Below are positions 32,508 to 44,544 of a stretch of 64,000 bases of DNA, piece after piece. The DNA is from Linyphia triangularis (lineage: Eukaryota; Arthropoda; Arachnida; Araneae; Linyphiidae). Under the pieces are notes generated by a model that saw only the letters and a list, made by a program, of their open reading frames with translations, made no database searches and was not told where the DNA came from. The translations under genes were made by a program, and so were the position numbers. Location of the stretch: the NCBI GenBank assembly GCA_963978545.1, contig OZ021727.1:52898487-52962486 (forward strand), in the 5' to 3' direction. The first letter of the stretch is position 1, and every line of letters starts with the position of its first letter.

Positions 32508-33645
32508 AGATATAGTTTTTTGTTATGCTCACATGATTTTTGTAAAGCCACTTTGTCTAAACTTTAAAGAAATTAATAATTAATTAAATTAAAAAAGTTC
32601 AAGTAATCGTAATTTCTTTTGTCAAATAAATATTCGAACTACTCTTGAATTTTGTAACAAATAGTAACATGAAATCAAATTAACAATCGTTTAACTTAAT
32701 AAGGTGCATTTAAAATAACGTTAGTAAAGTTTTTAAATATCAGTGCCGTATAACCAACTGTACTAAATAATTACTTCTAGTTAGATAAGCTTAAACTTTT
32801 TATTAAAAACTTGCTTGCAGCATTTTTTAAATTCTGTGATGTATTTTGCCTTTTGAAATATTTATTTTTACCGATAATACTCGATAGATATTGCTGTGAT
32901 AAGAAATGGACCCTTATAACAATTAGATTTAATCTAAGAGTCTCAGAAAATAATATTCATAATGTTTTTAAGCTAATATTTATTATTTTTGTGAACGTTA
33001 GATTTATAAATTCAACATTTTTTTTTTTAAATTCCACAAATAACTTTATTGTTTTTTTTTTGTTTTTTTTCACTTGTGTATCTAGTTTAAGTCAGAGTTA
33101 CTTTTACACTTAGTTTGCAGTGTAACACAAAGCTTTCAATATCTAAGTTTTCATGACATTTGCTTTAATGGATACAGAGGAGATGAGACAAGCAAGAAAA
33201 CATTTGTCCAAAGATATATGTTGACAGAAAAAAACAGTTATAAATGTGCCTTTACTTACGGAATTCTATTTTGGGAAAATAGGTAAATAGAAATACGGTT
33301 AAGTATTCGAAATCCTATGTGTATTCATTTTGCTTTGATGGATAATTTTTAAACTTTGTAACTATTCAAAATGCAAAAAGTGTGTTTGAACATTAGGGTT
33401 ACGCTAAAAAGCAAAATATTTCTTATTTTTTTATGTAATATTCCAAATGGAATGAGCCGAATACCCGGCATAATACATATGACGTATACGTCAAACAGAC
33501 ATGCATAGATGACATGGAAGTTTAATAAATTAATCCTATTTGTAAAGTATGTACGTTTTACAATGTATGAAAGATCATCTAACGTTCAAAAATGTTTAAG
33601 TCAAAAACAGTTTTAGACCCCACAAAATACTAATGAAATGAAAAT
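31374..33645. other. AT-rich DNA with simple repeats
   Basis: Contains (AAT/ATA) repeats running into a long A tract at about 32449-32504. A perfect 14 bp palindrome, TGACGTATACGTCA, lies at 33480-33493. No gene recognised. Confidence 0.45.
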
Positions 33646-33659
33646 CATATATAAATATT

Positions 33660-33836
33660 GCCGACCAAACGGTATAGTGGTTAGCGTGCTAGCTTCTAGA
33701 CCGCGAGGTTGCGGGTTCGAGTCCCGTGTTAGGCATGGGTATTTGTAAATGTATGTTGGCTTGTCTAATGACGAATGTTTCGGCGAATTATAGCCCTCGT
33801 GTTGCAGTGCCAGATAATCTGAAAACAATCAACCAA
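33660..33836 (+). mobile_element. tRNA-derived SINE family A, copy 4
   Basis: Well-preserved head GCCGACCAAACGGTATAGTG and B-box GGTTCGAGTCC. The tail carries a small deletion near GTTGCAGTGCC and ends AATCAACCAA. Perfect 14 bp duplications CATATATAAATATT flank it (33646-33659 and 33837-33850). Confidence 0.95.
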
Positions 33837-33850
33837 CATATATAAATATT

Positions 33851-34389
33851 TTGTTCATCCATCCATCTGTTTGTTCGAGGTCAGTATTTCCAGTCAAAAT
33901 TTAAATTATATAGAATCTTGCGCTGTATTCAATGAAATATTTATAATAAATTGTGTTAAACTAAACGTTCCGTAAAGATGTGTTTTTATCCAAATCCAAT
34001 CGGAAGTTACAAACAAAGGTACTGTAACTGTTCTTCTAGGATTTAATTTGCAATAGGTTAAGCAACGTGTCATAGGCATGTTTCATATATCAGTCTCTAT
34101 GTCTTGATACGATTGAGTAAAACTAAATGGAAAGTTCATTAAAACTCAACTGTAGCAACACTACCATACTAACTCTATGGTTAGTTCACATACTGGTTGT
34201 AGTAACATTTTTTGAGTAGAAATTTGATTTAAAAGACAAGTTTTCGCACTAACATTGTCATCAATTTCACTAAATTTGAGACATTTTTGTTTATAAAAAT
34301 TTCTCAATATAGAGTTTTATTATAAGTCTTTATCCTTAACATACAAAGAATTTAGTCATTAAATTCCTTGAAATTGTATTACTATGAAA
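33851..34389. other. AT-rich sequence, nothing recognised
   Basis: No gene or repeat seen before the BEL/Pao remnant. Confidence 0.4.
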
Positions 34390-34583
34390 TAATGCGTATC
34401 AATATTTTAATGACGAATATTTCGTAGAAAGTTGACAACCATATAACATTTTATTAATACTTTTCATAGAACACTAAGTTTCCAGTTTAAAAATTGTTGC
34501 CAGATACACTCTCACGGTAAACTAAAAAAAAATTTATCCTTTTAGATATGACGTCATTGCCCTCTAATATTAGAACACAACAT
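34390..34583 (-). repeat. BEL/Pao LTR-like repeat, left copy
   Basis: About 190 bp aligning end to end with 35794-35985 at clearly lower identity than the gypsy LTR pair, indicating an old element. On the minus strand it directly follows the pol C-terminus. Confidence 0.6.
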
Positions 34584-34949
34584 CCTCCCCACCCTGGTCA
34601 TCCTCCAGAGGGATGGCCACCTGCATAGGTCAGGAAAATGTGTGCCCATTACAGTGAAGCACGCAGCTGCGAACCCTTTTGTCCCGATCAAGGATTACTT
34701 CTTCCACACGGGCCTTTTTCTAAGTGTGTCGTGGTCTGACGTCTTCTTGTAACAAGACAATGTCACCAACCCGGATTTCAATTACTTTAGGTGGTTTCCT
34801 CACTTGATGAAAAGTACGCAAATCCATCAAATATTCCCTTTGCCATCTTTTCCAAACGGAATCCATCAGCTGCTGGCGACTTTTCCATAAACGGGCTAAA
34901 TTAGTTACAAAATTTGTTAAACTGGAAAGGATGGTAGTTAGTCTCTTGC
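34568..34949 (-). pseudogene. BEL/Pao pol C-terminus (integrase tail), disrupted
   Basis: Minus-strand translation gives LWKSRQQLMDSVWKRWQREY, then YLMDLRTFH and IRVGDIVLLQEDVRPRHT, followed after a stop by KKARVEEVILDRDKRVRSC. This is the WxxRWxxEYL...L...VGDxVL...D...PR..W..ARVEEV pattern of the BEL/Pao integrase C-terminal domain. The stop replaces the conserved tryptophan codon, and a second stop lies further on before GGED. It is a dead fragment. Confidence 0.75.
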
Positions 34950-35314
34950 CTATGAGGAAGAGAGAAGGAGTTAAAGCTTCTTCATGGTTATCTTTGATTC
35001 CTTACGCATTTACAGTCGACTATTATGAGTGGCGTCCATATCACATAGCACAGTGATCAGTCAACATGATCCAAAACATGCCTTAACTAAGGTTTTACGA
35101 AGTCATTGTTTAATCGAGCGAATTGTCTTTCTCACCTCTTTGATACAAGACGACGTATACTCCTGAAGGAAAACTCTGCATAAAAGATAAAACTGTAACT
35201 TACTGAATCAAGCGTCTTCTCTCTGGACTCGCTTCAAGTCCATTTTTACTATCAGTTACTCTTCGTGAACTGGCTCCAATGTTCAAGTAAACTAAACACT
35301 TTGAGAATAAGTCT

Positions 35315-35790
35315 TATATGGATGATTTTTTAATGGGAACATTTACAGATATTGAAGCTACAATTCCTTATCAAGAAATGCAGCAACTTACTACGTCACA
35401 TATTAGCCTACCATTAGCTAAATGGACTACGAACAAAAAGATTTTGCAAGATGTGTGGAAACAAGAAAACATCCCTTTAAAGAATATCACGCAAGTCTTA
35501 AGTGTTAAATGGACAGTGATGTTTTACAAATTGATGTCTAGGCAAAGATTATTCAAGCGTTTAAAGAACCAATAACCAAGCGATTACAACTGAAGTTGTT
35601 GTCAAAGTTTTACGATCCTCTAGGCTTATTCGCTCCAGTTACAGTCATTGCGAAGATATTATTCCAAGATACTTGGCTTAGTGGTATTCAGTGGGATGAA
35701 TTATTACCACCAGCTGTAGCACAACAGTGGCACAAGTGGATAAATGAGTTACAGTGTCTGAATAATACACGCATCCCGAGTTTCAGCACC
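35315..35790 (+). pseudogene. BEL/Pao reverse transcriptase fragment, frameshifted
   Basis: Begins at the RT active-site box YMDDFLMGT. It continues through SLPLAKWTTNKKILQDVWKQ and, after a frameshift near 35540, KLLSKFYDPLGLFAPVTVIA and QQWHKWINELQCL. The LSKxYDPLGL(F/I)xP and AKxLFQ..W motifs are specific to BEL/Pao elements. The N-terminal RT half is absent, and it abuts the right LTR-like repeat. Orientation is opposite to the integrase fragment. Confidence 0.8.
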
Positions 35791-35793
35791 AGA

Positions 35794-35985
35794 ATAATGC
35801 TTATTAATATTTTAACGACGAATATTTCATAGAAAGTAGACAGCCATAACCTTTTATTAATAACTTTCATAGAACAATAAGTTTCCACTTTAAAAACTCT
35901 GCTGTCAGATACACTCTCAACGTAAAGTAACAAACAAATATCTTATTAGCTATGACGTCATTGCCATCTGATCTTAGAGCGCAAC
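35794..35985 (-). repeat. BEL/Pao LTR-like repeat, right copy
   Basis: Direct repeat of 34390-34583 with many scattered substitutions. Its junction with the plus-strand RT fragment marks a rearrangement point. Confidence 0.6.
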
Positions 35986-38900
35986 ATGGTATCTGGGAAA
36001 AATGTGCTATAAAAAGCATGTAGAAGTGATCTTTTGGAGAAAATTACTTTTAATATCAACTTGATTTTCATTGATGCTATATCGTTATCAAGGATCTAAT
36101 GGAAAGTATAATTCTTCTATTCATTATCTTTAAGTCATGGGTTATAAAATACATGAGGAACAACTTTTAAATTAAAATTACAATAATAATAATGTTGCTT
36201 AAGGTAGGGGGAAGAGGGATAAGATATTTGTAATCATAGCTTGTTGCTAAATTTTAGGTATTTTAAAAGATGGGATAATTGTTTTTAATTTCAGAGTAAT
36301 TTGTAATATTCATCGAAATAGAATATATTTCAATTAGTTTTGGTAAAAAAGTAATAATGAATATGATATTGAAAAAGGTTTAATAATGGTGGATAGAGAT
36401 TTATTAACGCTTAAGTTTGGTAAAAAAAAATTAAACCATGCAGAATTCAATGTTAAATAGACTAAGCTCAGGATAAAGGCACTGTACCATTAACTGCATT
36501 TCCGATAGTTTGCTTTTAAAAAATAACAAAAATTATTTGAGATAAGAATATATTTTTTGTTAAAAACTAATTTTGAAGTTACAGAGCAGTCATGAGTGTA
36601 TTTTACACAGATAACATAGTACCGATTTTACAGTTATCTCAACTCATTCGCAAGCTTTTCTACTTCTAAAAGTAGAACTTTATAAGGCAAACCTTTCTAC
36701 TTCCTGAGCAAATATCTCTAAAAATCGGATGTTTAAATTGCAGTTGCATCAAATATGAATGAAAGATGCTCCAAATATGGAATCTATTCCCTGAAGCAGC
36801 CTTATCTTTTCTGCGCTTGGTGGTAATAAATAAACCATTTATAATCTAAGTGAACTTTCACATAGAGTGAGTATTGATTTTTAAATGGCGAGCTTTTTTT
36901 ACTTGGTGCGTTATCAATGACATGCTATGTGATGATGACCCTGATGCGAGAAATGGGAGTCGCGACTCACCCCCTAATTGAATTTTATGATTGAGTTATT
37001 TTTCGATTGAGTTATTTCTCAATTCCCGGAAGCTTCAACGATTCTTCAGTTTAGAGTTTTATTTTGAAAGAATATTCTTTTTCCATTTTAAATAGTAGAA
37101 ACTTTACTTAAAGTAAGAATTGCACCATTAGAAAGAAGGCCTTTAAACATTAGGAACTTTTGTTTTCTTATGGGTTAAAGAGAAAAATTCATAATTAGAA
37201 AATGCTCAAAATTTATTTTTAAATTCAATTATTTGTTTTTAATACAATGTTGAAATTTTGAACTTGAGAGTTTTGTTCCCAGCTTTTTTATTTAAAAAAA
37301 AAATATCTTATGAAATAAAGTAACATAAAGTTTTCACCCTGTTATATATTTTTATAGGGTACCCCAATGCAAAGTCTGAAAATTTTCAATTGAATAGATT
37401 ACTATTAAAAGGGATCAGCTCTTAAAATTGCAAGGAAAAATTACTATGTTAAAAACATTTATAATTATATTTACCCACTGACGGTCAAGGATATATGGGC
37501 AAAATTCTACAGTTGTTTTCCCTGCAATAATTTTTAAATTATATTTCTAATTCAAATAATTTTTTTTTCAAATTATTTTTTATTTATTTGTTTTAGATAG
37601 GTTATAAACTATCATCTTAATAAAAATATTTAAAAAATATATTATTTTAAATTTTATTTATAAATTTTAAAATGTTGTGTATTACTAGAAAAACTAAGGA
37701 CCAAATGTTGCATGTACACGGGCATGACCGCCAGTGGGTTTTATATACAGCTTGTTTTATTGCTGAAGCAAATTACTTCATTTAGAAAATCGATTTTTTT
37801 TCTAGACATGGACAAGAGGTCAGATTTTGTTTCGTTGTGGTCATTATATTATTTACTTTTGATATGGCTTTTTCTTTCAGAGTTGATAGATTTTTGCAAC
37901 GCTCGATATAAATAACCTTTGAATAGATAATGTGATAATTGTAGAACAAGGACATATCCATAGTTTACCAATGTGACAATGTGCACTCAGAGTAAAGCCC
38001 CCTTCGGAGCAAATTTTGTTATTATCCATCATATCTCAATGCTGAGGGAGTAAAAAAAAGATTAAAAAAAAAAAAAAAAAAAAAAAAAATCGAAGCTTTA
38101 CAATGTATATATTTTGATATGCATTTCCCAAGTCAAATATATGATTAATCACGTAACTGTAGTGTATGATTACCACTTACTAACACGAACAATATATGTT
38201 ATCAAGGTAACATCTATTTTGATAAGGAAACCAGATTTGCATACTATAGATAGTAAGTACTCGAATTACTACCTTTGGTAGGACATCATTTTTAATTTTA
38301 TAGTGGATTTTCAATGGATTCACTTGGGTATTTCAGGGTTTAAAAATAAATTATTTCCAGACATAATTTTGTTCTAATTCAAGAACTTCCAAGACTTTCT
38401 AAACTTTCTTTAACTGACGTTTTTATTTTATCTTATAATTTTGAGATGAAATCAAAAATTTGTACTGCAGCCACTCATGTGATATCAAATTCTCGTTTTA
38501 CTAGAATAAGAACTTATTAGTCCATAAATAATATATTATTCTTTCAGTACTGTTTTTGAACGTTTCAACACTTTACTTTGCACCTTGTTTATAATTAAAT
38601 GCTCAATAGAAACATTCTTCTTATTATCTCTCATGTATGTTATAAAAATTATTAAGCTTTATTTAAAGTTTCTTTTTCGGACAATGGTCATTTTTTTTTT
38701 TTTTTTATTAGGAGCTTGATCTAATGTGCTTCTTTTCTGATGAATATTGATTCTGAACATGTCTTAAATTAAATACATCAATTACTGATTACTTTTAATG
38801 TAGATAAAGAGGCCTTGATTCTGGAACTTTTTTTATTTAGAGTTATTTTGAAGTAGTGTTTTGAAGTGGTTTAGGAATAATTGACGACCTTTATAAATGT

Positions 38901-40029
38901 ACAACCATCGAATGAATGATGATAAAAAAAGTAAATAATAATTTATATAAATATTGTTTTAGAAAGACGTTTTCTTTATTTTACACAAAAAAACCCCATA
39001 TATTTTAAAATTATTGTTATTTTTTTTAAATATTGGAAAATAAAAATGCTTTCTTTTTTGTGTAAAATGTAATATAGCTAACATTTAATAATAATTTTAG
39101 ATTGGTATTGATCGAAATGAAATTGAGTCTTTTAATACTGATCTCAAAGTGTATTTAATAATATACTGCAGCTATATAAAGGACAATTTGTTACAAAGAA
39201 GATTTTAGTAAACCAAAGTAGAGTTTTATGTGGCATACTAAAATACCTCACATGTTCGTGAATTATTTGGACCATAAAGTTTTTCATATGCTACAAAGCT
39301 CTAATTCAATTTTCAAGGTACACCGGCATGCAGATCCCTGTGGGCTATAAAAGAAAGAAAATAGAATTTCCTGCTGTGTTTCAAAGAGACAATAAAAGTA
39401 AATTAACATTTATATTTGAAAAAGGAGATCTAAGCACGATATCTGTAAGCTTTATTGTATTCTTAGATATAAAGTAATATCGATTATTTTATTTATCAAT
39501 TTACACTTTGAATAATTATTAGGAGTTAAAATTTTAGCATGCATAACAATTATTACTTTAAAAATACTATTTAAATACTTTGACAAATAATATTTCTGAA
39601 GTGTTATTTATAACGTAAATGGACGTGTAAGTTGAAATCCAAGTGAGTTACAATATAGTTAAGTATATAAACAGTTAGAATAGCATTTTCTGCATTATAA
39701 CGTATCTGATTCGACATTTAACTTATAAGAAAATATTTTATCTTGAACTAGGACTCTATATATTAGATAATTAATTATAAACATATCTAATACAAACGAA
39801 TGGTTTTAGATTCACTGTCATGTTTACATTTCTTCAATTGATATAAATTTAAATGTTGTTATAATTCTCAAGTAGTTATAATAATATTTAACGATCACTC
39901 TAGAATGACAAAACGTTATTTTGAAATCAACATGGACTCCTTTAAAGTGGTTTCTCGTTGATATTTGGTATATTAATTACATTAGCAATCAAAACATTAA
40001 ATTTATTTACATATTTTGAACTTACTTAA
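35986..40029. other. AT-rich intergenic or intronic DNA
   Basis: About 4 kb with A/T runs (notably A-rich at 38063-38089). An open frame at 37712-37915 has no motif. An AG with a good pyrimidine tract (TTTTTCTTTCAG, about 37880) leads into only a short open stretch. No gene supported. Confidence 0.45.
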
Positions 40030-40460
40030 GACATACAATTCCAAACACTGGCGTTCGGCATAATCAGTACACGACCCAAATGCCTGGAATTAATTATGAA
40101 TAAAAGATGAAGTTCTAGTTTAATGGTGATTTATTCACGCACACTAACATCCTTCCAGACGTAATGGCAAATAGAGGCCAGAATAGATTATTTGCATTAA
40201 GCCTTTTCCGATGGTTCTTCTTAAAATGATATTTGCACTGCATATTTAATGTGATTAATTGCTATACATTTTCTGGCTACCATTTCAAGAAAATATCCTC
40301 CCGTATAATGATCGCTTGGGTGATATTATCAGTTGAAAGGCCATTATGGCACTGCATTATGTTCTTTTGCCTGTTATTTATAATAGCTGTTTTTATGGAT
40401 AAATAAGTACGGTAATTCTGCGCCAACGATGTAGTCATGTTTAACGTAATTAATAGAAAT
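40030..40460. promoter_or_regulatory. Candidate conserved non-coding or enhancer-like block
   Basis: Unlike its flanks, this block has balanced composition without an open frame. It is dense in homeodomain-like and POU-like motifs: GGAATTAATTATGAATAAA near 40085, the octamer ATTTGCAT near 40190, TGATTAATTGC near 40252 and CCATTATGG near 40342. The 10-mer GATTAATTGC also occurs in the block at 57100-57420. Enhancer identity is inferred from motif density only. Confidence 0.25.
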
Positions 40461-40865
40461 AGTAACTGCTTTTACACTTAAGGTAATTTAATTCTCGTGT
40501 TTATGAAGTAGGTAATAAATATTTCACTTTAGGGTTAGTTTTTTTTCTAGTAGTTACAAAGAACGTAAAATAAGGAAATGGCTGTTTCTCTGATAGATAT
40601 ATTAAATTAATAACCTGATCTAAATGTTTTTATTTGTAGATAGCTTGTTCTGTGTAAAATAAAATTCTCTAATAAATAACAAATAACATAAATTAAAAAC
40701 ATTATTATCTCGAATTATTTTTCTGAAAATCACCGGTAATTGGGAGTATCTTAGATAGTGTGTTTTAACTTCGAAGTGGATGGGGTTTACTGATTAAATT
40801 ATACAGTTATTCTTGAAAACAAGAGTACTTTAGAAAATCATGAAATAAATTCTAACTGAATAATT

Positions 40866-41300
40866 TACATTAGTTTGGTTGGTTGGTTTCTTGGAATATG
40901 ACGACGCAAAGGCAACACGTGAACCATATTGCGCTGAGCAAATTTATCTAAATCAACCATGTTAAAAAATGATTAAAATATATTGAGATCAACAAAAGGT
41001 AAAAGATTTGAAATGAAATTCTCAAATTAAGTAATAAAAGCCAATTTCAAGTAAGAAGCTAAAAAGATTTTCATGCGAGGGTGAACTCAAAAGAGATGAC
41101 AATGGACGATGGTTCATGTTAAGAAGTCTCAATCTGATGTTATTAAAAGCCGGACATTCATTTAAAATATGAAACACAGAAAAAATAACTCCACATGTGT
41201 TGCATGTGGGGCATCTTCTGCCAGCAGAAAATGCACATGGGTAAAGCGTGTGTAGTGTTAAACGAATTATGAGTACTTCCCTTTTCTTGGATTGCTGGAT
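40866..41300 (-). mobile_element. 3' end of a non-LTR (I/Jockey-type) LINE, truncated
   Basis: On the minus strand, about 41283 to 41054 reads as one open frame containing RRCPTCNTCGVIFSVFHILN followed by ECPAFNNIRLRLL. This is the C-terminal C-x2-C...H...C block after the RT of I/Jockey/R1-type LINEs (usual form: C..C......T..H.L..CP.....R). A non-coding 3' region follows, ending in CCAACCAACCAAAC at about 40871. The RT itself is missing, typical of 5'-truncated insertions. Confidence 0.72.
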
Positions 41301-43313
41301 GGGCGAGAATGCGGATTAATTTACATTAGGATATATCTCTATTCTACATTTACCTTTATTTCATAATTTTGAAGTATCCTGCATAAGCTATGTTATACAT
41401 GAACTTGTAAAGATTGGTCCATTAATTTTAAAAATGAAAAAGTGGCATATTTTTTTATTGACGAAACAACCTTTGGTTTTCTGCCAATTTTAAACTTCTT
41501 GTTATACGAAACTCCTGTAAGATGTTCTGTAGTGTTCGTGATCAGTGTAAAGCCTCATGAAAGATTCTCTCTTCGCTTTTCGTTTGTAATATCTTGGTAC
41601 ATGTACATTAACCTAGAGTAGATAAAACCACTTGAGGTTATTTTGGAGTTGTTAAAAAGAATATTACTATGCTAATGAAAGTAAAAGTACTGAGTTATCC
41701 CGTTGTAGAAAATCAGCTAACACTATTAACTCCGATTCCGATAAAAGTACATTATCTCCTTGTGTTATATATTACAATACTTTTGTGGAAAATTCTATGC
41801 AAATGATAAATTATGCAGCGTACTTAGTACGAAAGTTGTTATCAAATTGAGCTATGTAGAATTTTAAGATAAATAACTTGAAATAAGATTTTAAGGTATG
41901 GCTTTTGTTTGAAGATCAAGCCTGGTGCGATTCATTAGGCTTAATTTCGGCAGGTCATTTGTATTTCTCTGGAAAACTCAAACAATTGTTTTTGGCACGC
42001 AGAGTTGTATCTGAACAACAATAAAATAAAAATATTCAAGTGGGGGGAATTCCGTGTTTTGAAATTGCAATTTTCCTTCGGCTAAATGATCAAAATATTC
42101 AAAGTACAAGACGTTATCAGGCTAGCCATCTTAAAGGTATTTGCTTTGTACGTGACACACCTTCTTCGAAGATTTCAGATAAATTTGCTGTCTTGGATAC
42201 CATACAAACTGTTCCACTCGGCATTAAGCTTCCAAACTACGTAGTTCTTCGTATATAACTATGCATAATAATCGATATTTTTGGTATTTATTCATTCTTA
42301 AGGCATTTGGAAAGTTTTACGCTGGGTTGAACTTGCATAAATCTGAAAAATTTAATAGTTTTAAATATTTCAAGATTGGATATGATTGCTTTGTTGGTTA
42401 CTGGAAATGTAAACTGTGCTACTTCAGCTAGGTTCTTTTTATAATATTTTGTTAGACTCTAAAATGTGCCTTGAAAACTTTACTCTAGAAGTTTTCTTGG
42501 GCATACATATAGGAGATAGTGGTGAATGAAGGTGCAAATTTGTATTCACGAAATTAAGACAAAGGGTACAAAGCTATTAATTTCTAATGAAAGTAGTGGT
42601 AAGAGTTAAACTGTTTGTGAACAGTAACACTGCTAAGAAATATCGATTATTAAGAGGGAATAAAGATACTGTTTCAAAAATAATATGCACAAAGAAATAA
42701 CTTTTTTTAATGTTTCTAAACGATTTAAACCTTTGAATCGTGTTTTCTCAAAATAAACTCCAAGATACTTTAACCATTTCACTTCCTCCAAAGACTCTCT
42801 TACATTCATCCTAACTTCTTCATCGCTAATTTCATCGTCTCGCCCATTTTATCTTCCTACCATGGCAGCTAGGTTCTTTTCAAATTGACTTAGAGGTGAT
42901 AAACAGAATGACTCATTATAGGTTTTTTTTTTTTTTTTATGTGTGTGAATGTAATTAAACCATACGCAAATTTTGTGATTGAAAATTATTTTCAATAAAA
43001 TTAAATATTATAGTTTAATCTTACAAAAATGTAAATTTGAGAAATTGCCTTTTGTTCCTCTATACATCGGAAAACCACTTGCATGCGTGCTTATTTGACA
43101 CATGTGATTCAGAAAAAAGGCAACCTCTGTATTTTTTTTTTTTTTTTTATTACATTAATTTTTTTTTTTTTTTTTTTTTTTTAATACTTTAGTAAGTTTG
43201 TTCACAAATGGGAAATTTTTTAGTACGGCAAGATAACAAAGCTATACTTTTGGAGTGTTTTGGCTAAAAAACACATATATTTTCTGTTGAGTGTTCATTG
43301 GCTGAAGCAAGCA
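41301..43313. other. AT-rich DNA, no gene recognised
   Basis: An open frame at 42040-42258 lacks motifs. Long T runs lie at about 42920-42938 and 43131-43183; on the minus strand these are A tracts downstream of the candidate terminal exon at 43314. Confidence 0.4.
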
Positions 43314-43519
43314 TTAACCGCGTAGCTTTCCAAATAGAAGATGCATGTCAAGGGAGTTGATGAGCATAAACGAGTCTTGATTAAAAGCAACCAGCGCAAG
43401 CATGGATGCACTATAGCATATCTTCATTGCTGTACTTGCACCGGGTATCATGGCTGAACCTGTCTCACTGTGGAAGTGGTCAGTACAAGAAAGAATATGA
43501 CTGCATTTTTTATTGGAAC
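43314..43519 (-). CDS. Candidate 3'-terminal coding exon, unknown protein
   Basis: On the minus strand a strong acceptor (GTTTTGTTTCCCTTTCAG) precedes an open frame of 206 bp ending at TAA 43314-43316. The first two bases complete a codon, so the preceding intron would be phase 1. The peptide has a Cys/His-containing start (KKCSHILSCTDHFHSE) and a moderately hydrophobic middle (MKICYSASMLALVAF), ending HLLFGKLRG. No family recognised. About 130 bases downstream are long A tracts with AATAAA, which could be a 3' end or the scar of a retrocopy. Codon use is less AT-rich than the surroundings. Confidence 0.35.
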
Positions 43520-44500
43520 CTGAAAGGGAAACAAAACGCATTATAAAAAAGTTAATAGTGGTTTATTTAGAAATTAACAAAATTAATACATAGGCGTTAA
43601 TTTTAAGACTAATAATGATGTGCAAACTCTAATGTACTTTTTTAAGCAATGAATTGTTTTACATAAAAAATTAGCTAACCATTTTTTGAATTTAACTAAC
43701 AGTTGAATTAAAAAAAAAAAGGTAAATATATTTATATAATTTTATTATAAAATATACTTTTTTATAGTGTTCTAAGACTGCTTCCATACATTAGCACTTC
43801 ACACTATACTTCAAAAATATCATAATCAAATTATTTTAGATAAGACCAACTTCCCACCATAAATATATATATTTTTTATCGATTAAAAACATGTTCTTAG
43901 ATACAAATTTCAATGAGTATCAAGTTGAAGCAAGACATAAAACATTTAACATTATTTAGTTAATACAATTTAAAGTTTGTTCTACGTTTACAGTAATGTG
44001 TTGATTGAATATGTTTGTTGAAGTATATTTATACAAAGAACTATAGCAAGTTAATTTTTCAGTATTTAAAAACCCAAATGCTTTAAAGCTGACAAACAAA
44101 ACAAGTTACATAAATGCAAGTTATTTAGAGAGTGAAATTTGTGCCCTTACCTGTCTCTTTATCTAAGTAAAGAGTAAAATTTAAATATGATTATTTAAAA
44201 TTTTTTGTTTGTTTTCAAATAAAATTATAGAAATAAATATGAAAATATTTTTTTAACCGGAGCAATTCAAACATTTTAATGGCTTTGATTTTGGAATTAA
44301 AATAAGAAACAATGCTTTTTTTAATATAAATGATGTGTTAATGTGCTTGTTTTTTAATGTGATTTTAAAATTACTTGAAAGGTGGAAGCATGCAATTAAT
44401 AGTTTAATAATTGAAGAAATGGATTGACATTTGAAGGTAATTTTGTTAAGAACAATTTAATATTGGATGTTGCAATTATTGAATAAAAAGGATATTTTTC

Positions 44501-44544
<44 letters not shown>

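Larger units (their letters stand above)
34390..35985 (-). mobile_element. Rearranged BEL/Pao LTR retrotransposon remnant
   Basis: Two direct repeats of about 190 bp (34390-34583 and 35794-35985) enclose two pol fragments of BEL/Pao type. The repeats share CGACGAATATTTC, TTCATAGAACA and ATGACGTCATTGCC. The integrase C-terminal part lies on the minus strand next to the left repeat, as expected for a minus-strand element. The RT part lies on the plus strand next to the right repeat. So the element has lost most of its interior and one part has been inverted. Both fragments carry stops or frameshifts. Confidence 0.7.

Noticed and set aside
26114..33828. Minus-strand frames containing DKPTYIYKHPC and RDSNPQP
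   Set aside because: They are antisense reading of SINE A copies and recur only with them.
23970..33836. tRNA genes suggested by A and B box matches
   Set aside because: All four copies have SINE bodies, shared tails and different target duplications; they are SINE A insertions without a clean cloverleaf.
44140..44172. 12 bp micro-exon on the minus strand (TTACTTAG|...|GTAAGG)
   Set aside because: Good borders but too short to distinguish from chance without transcript evidence.
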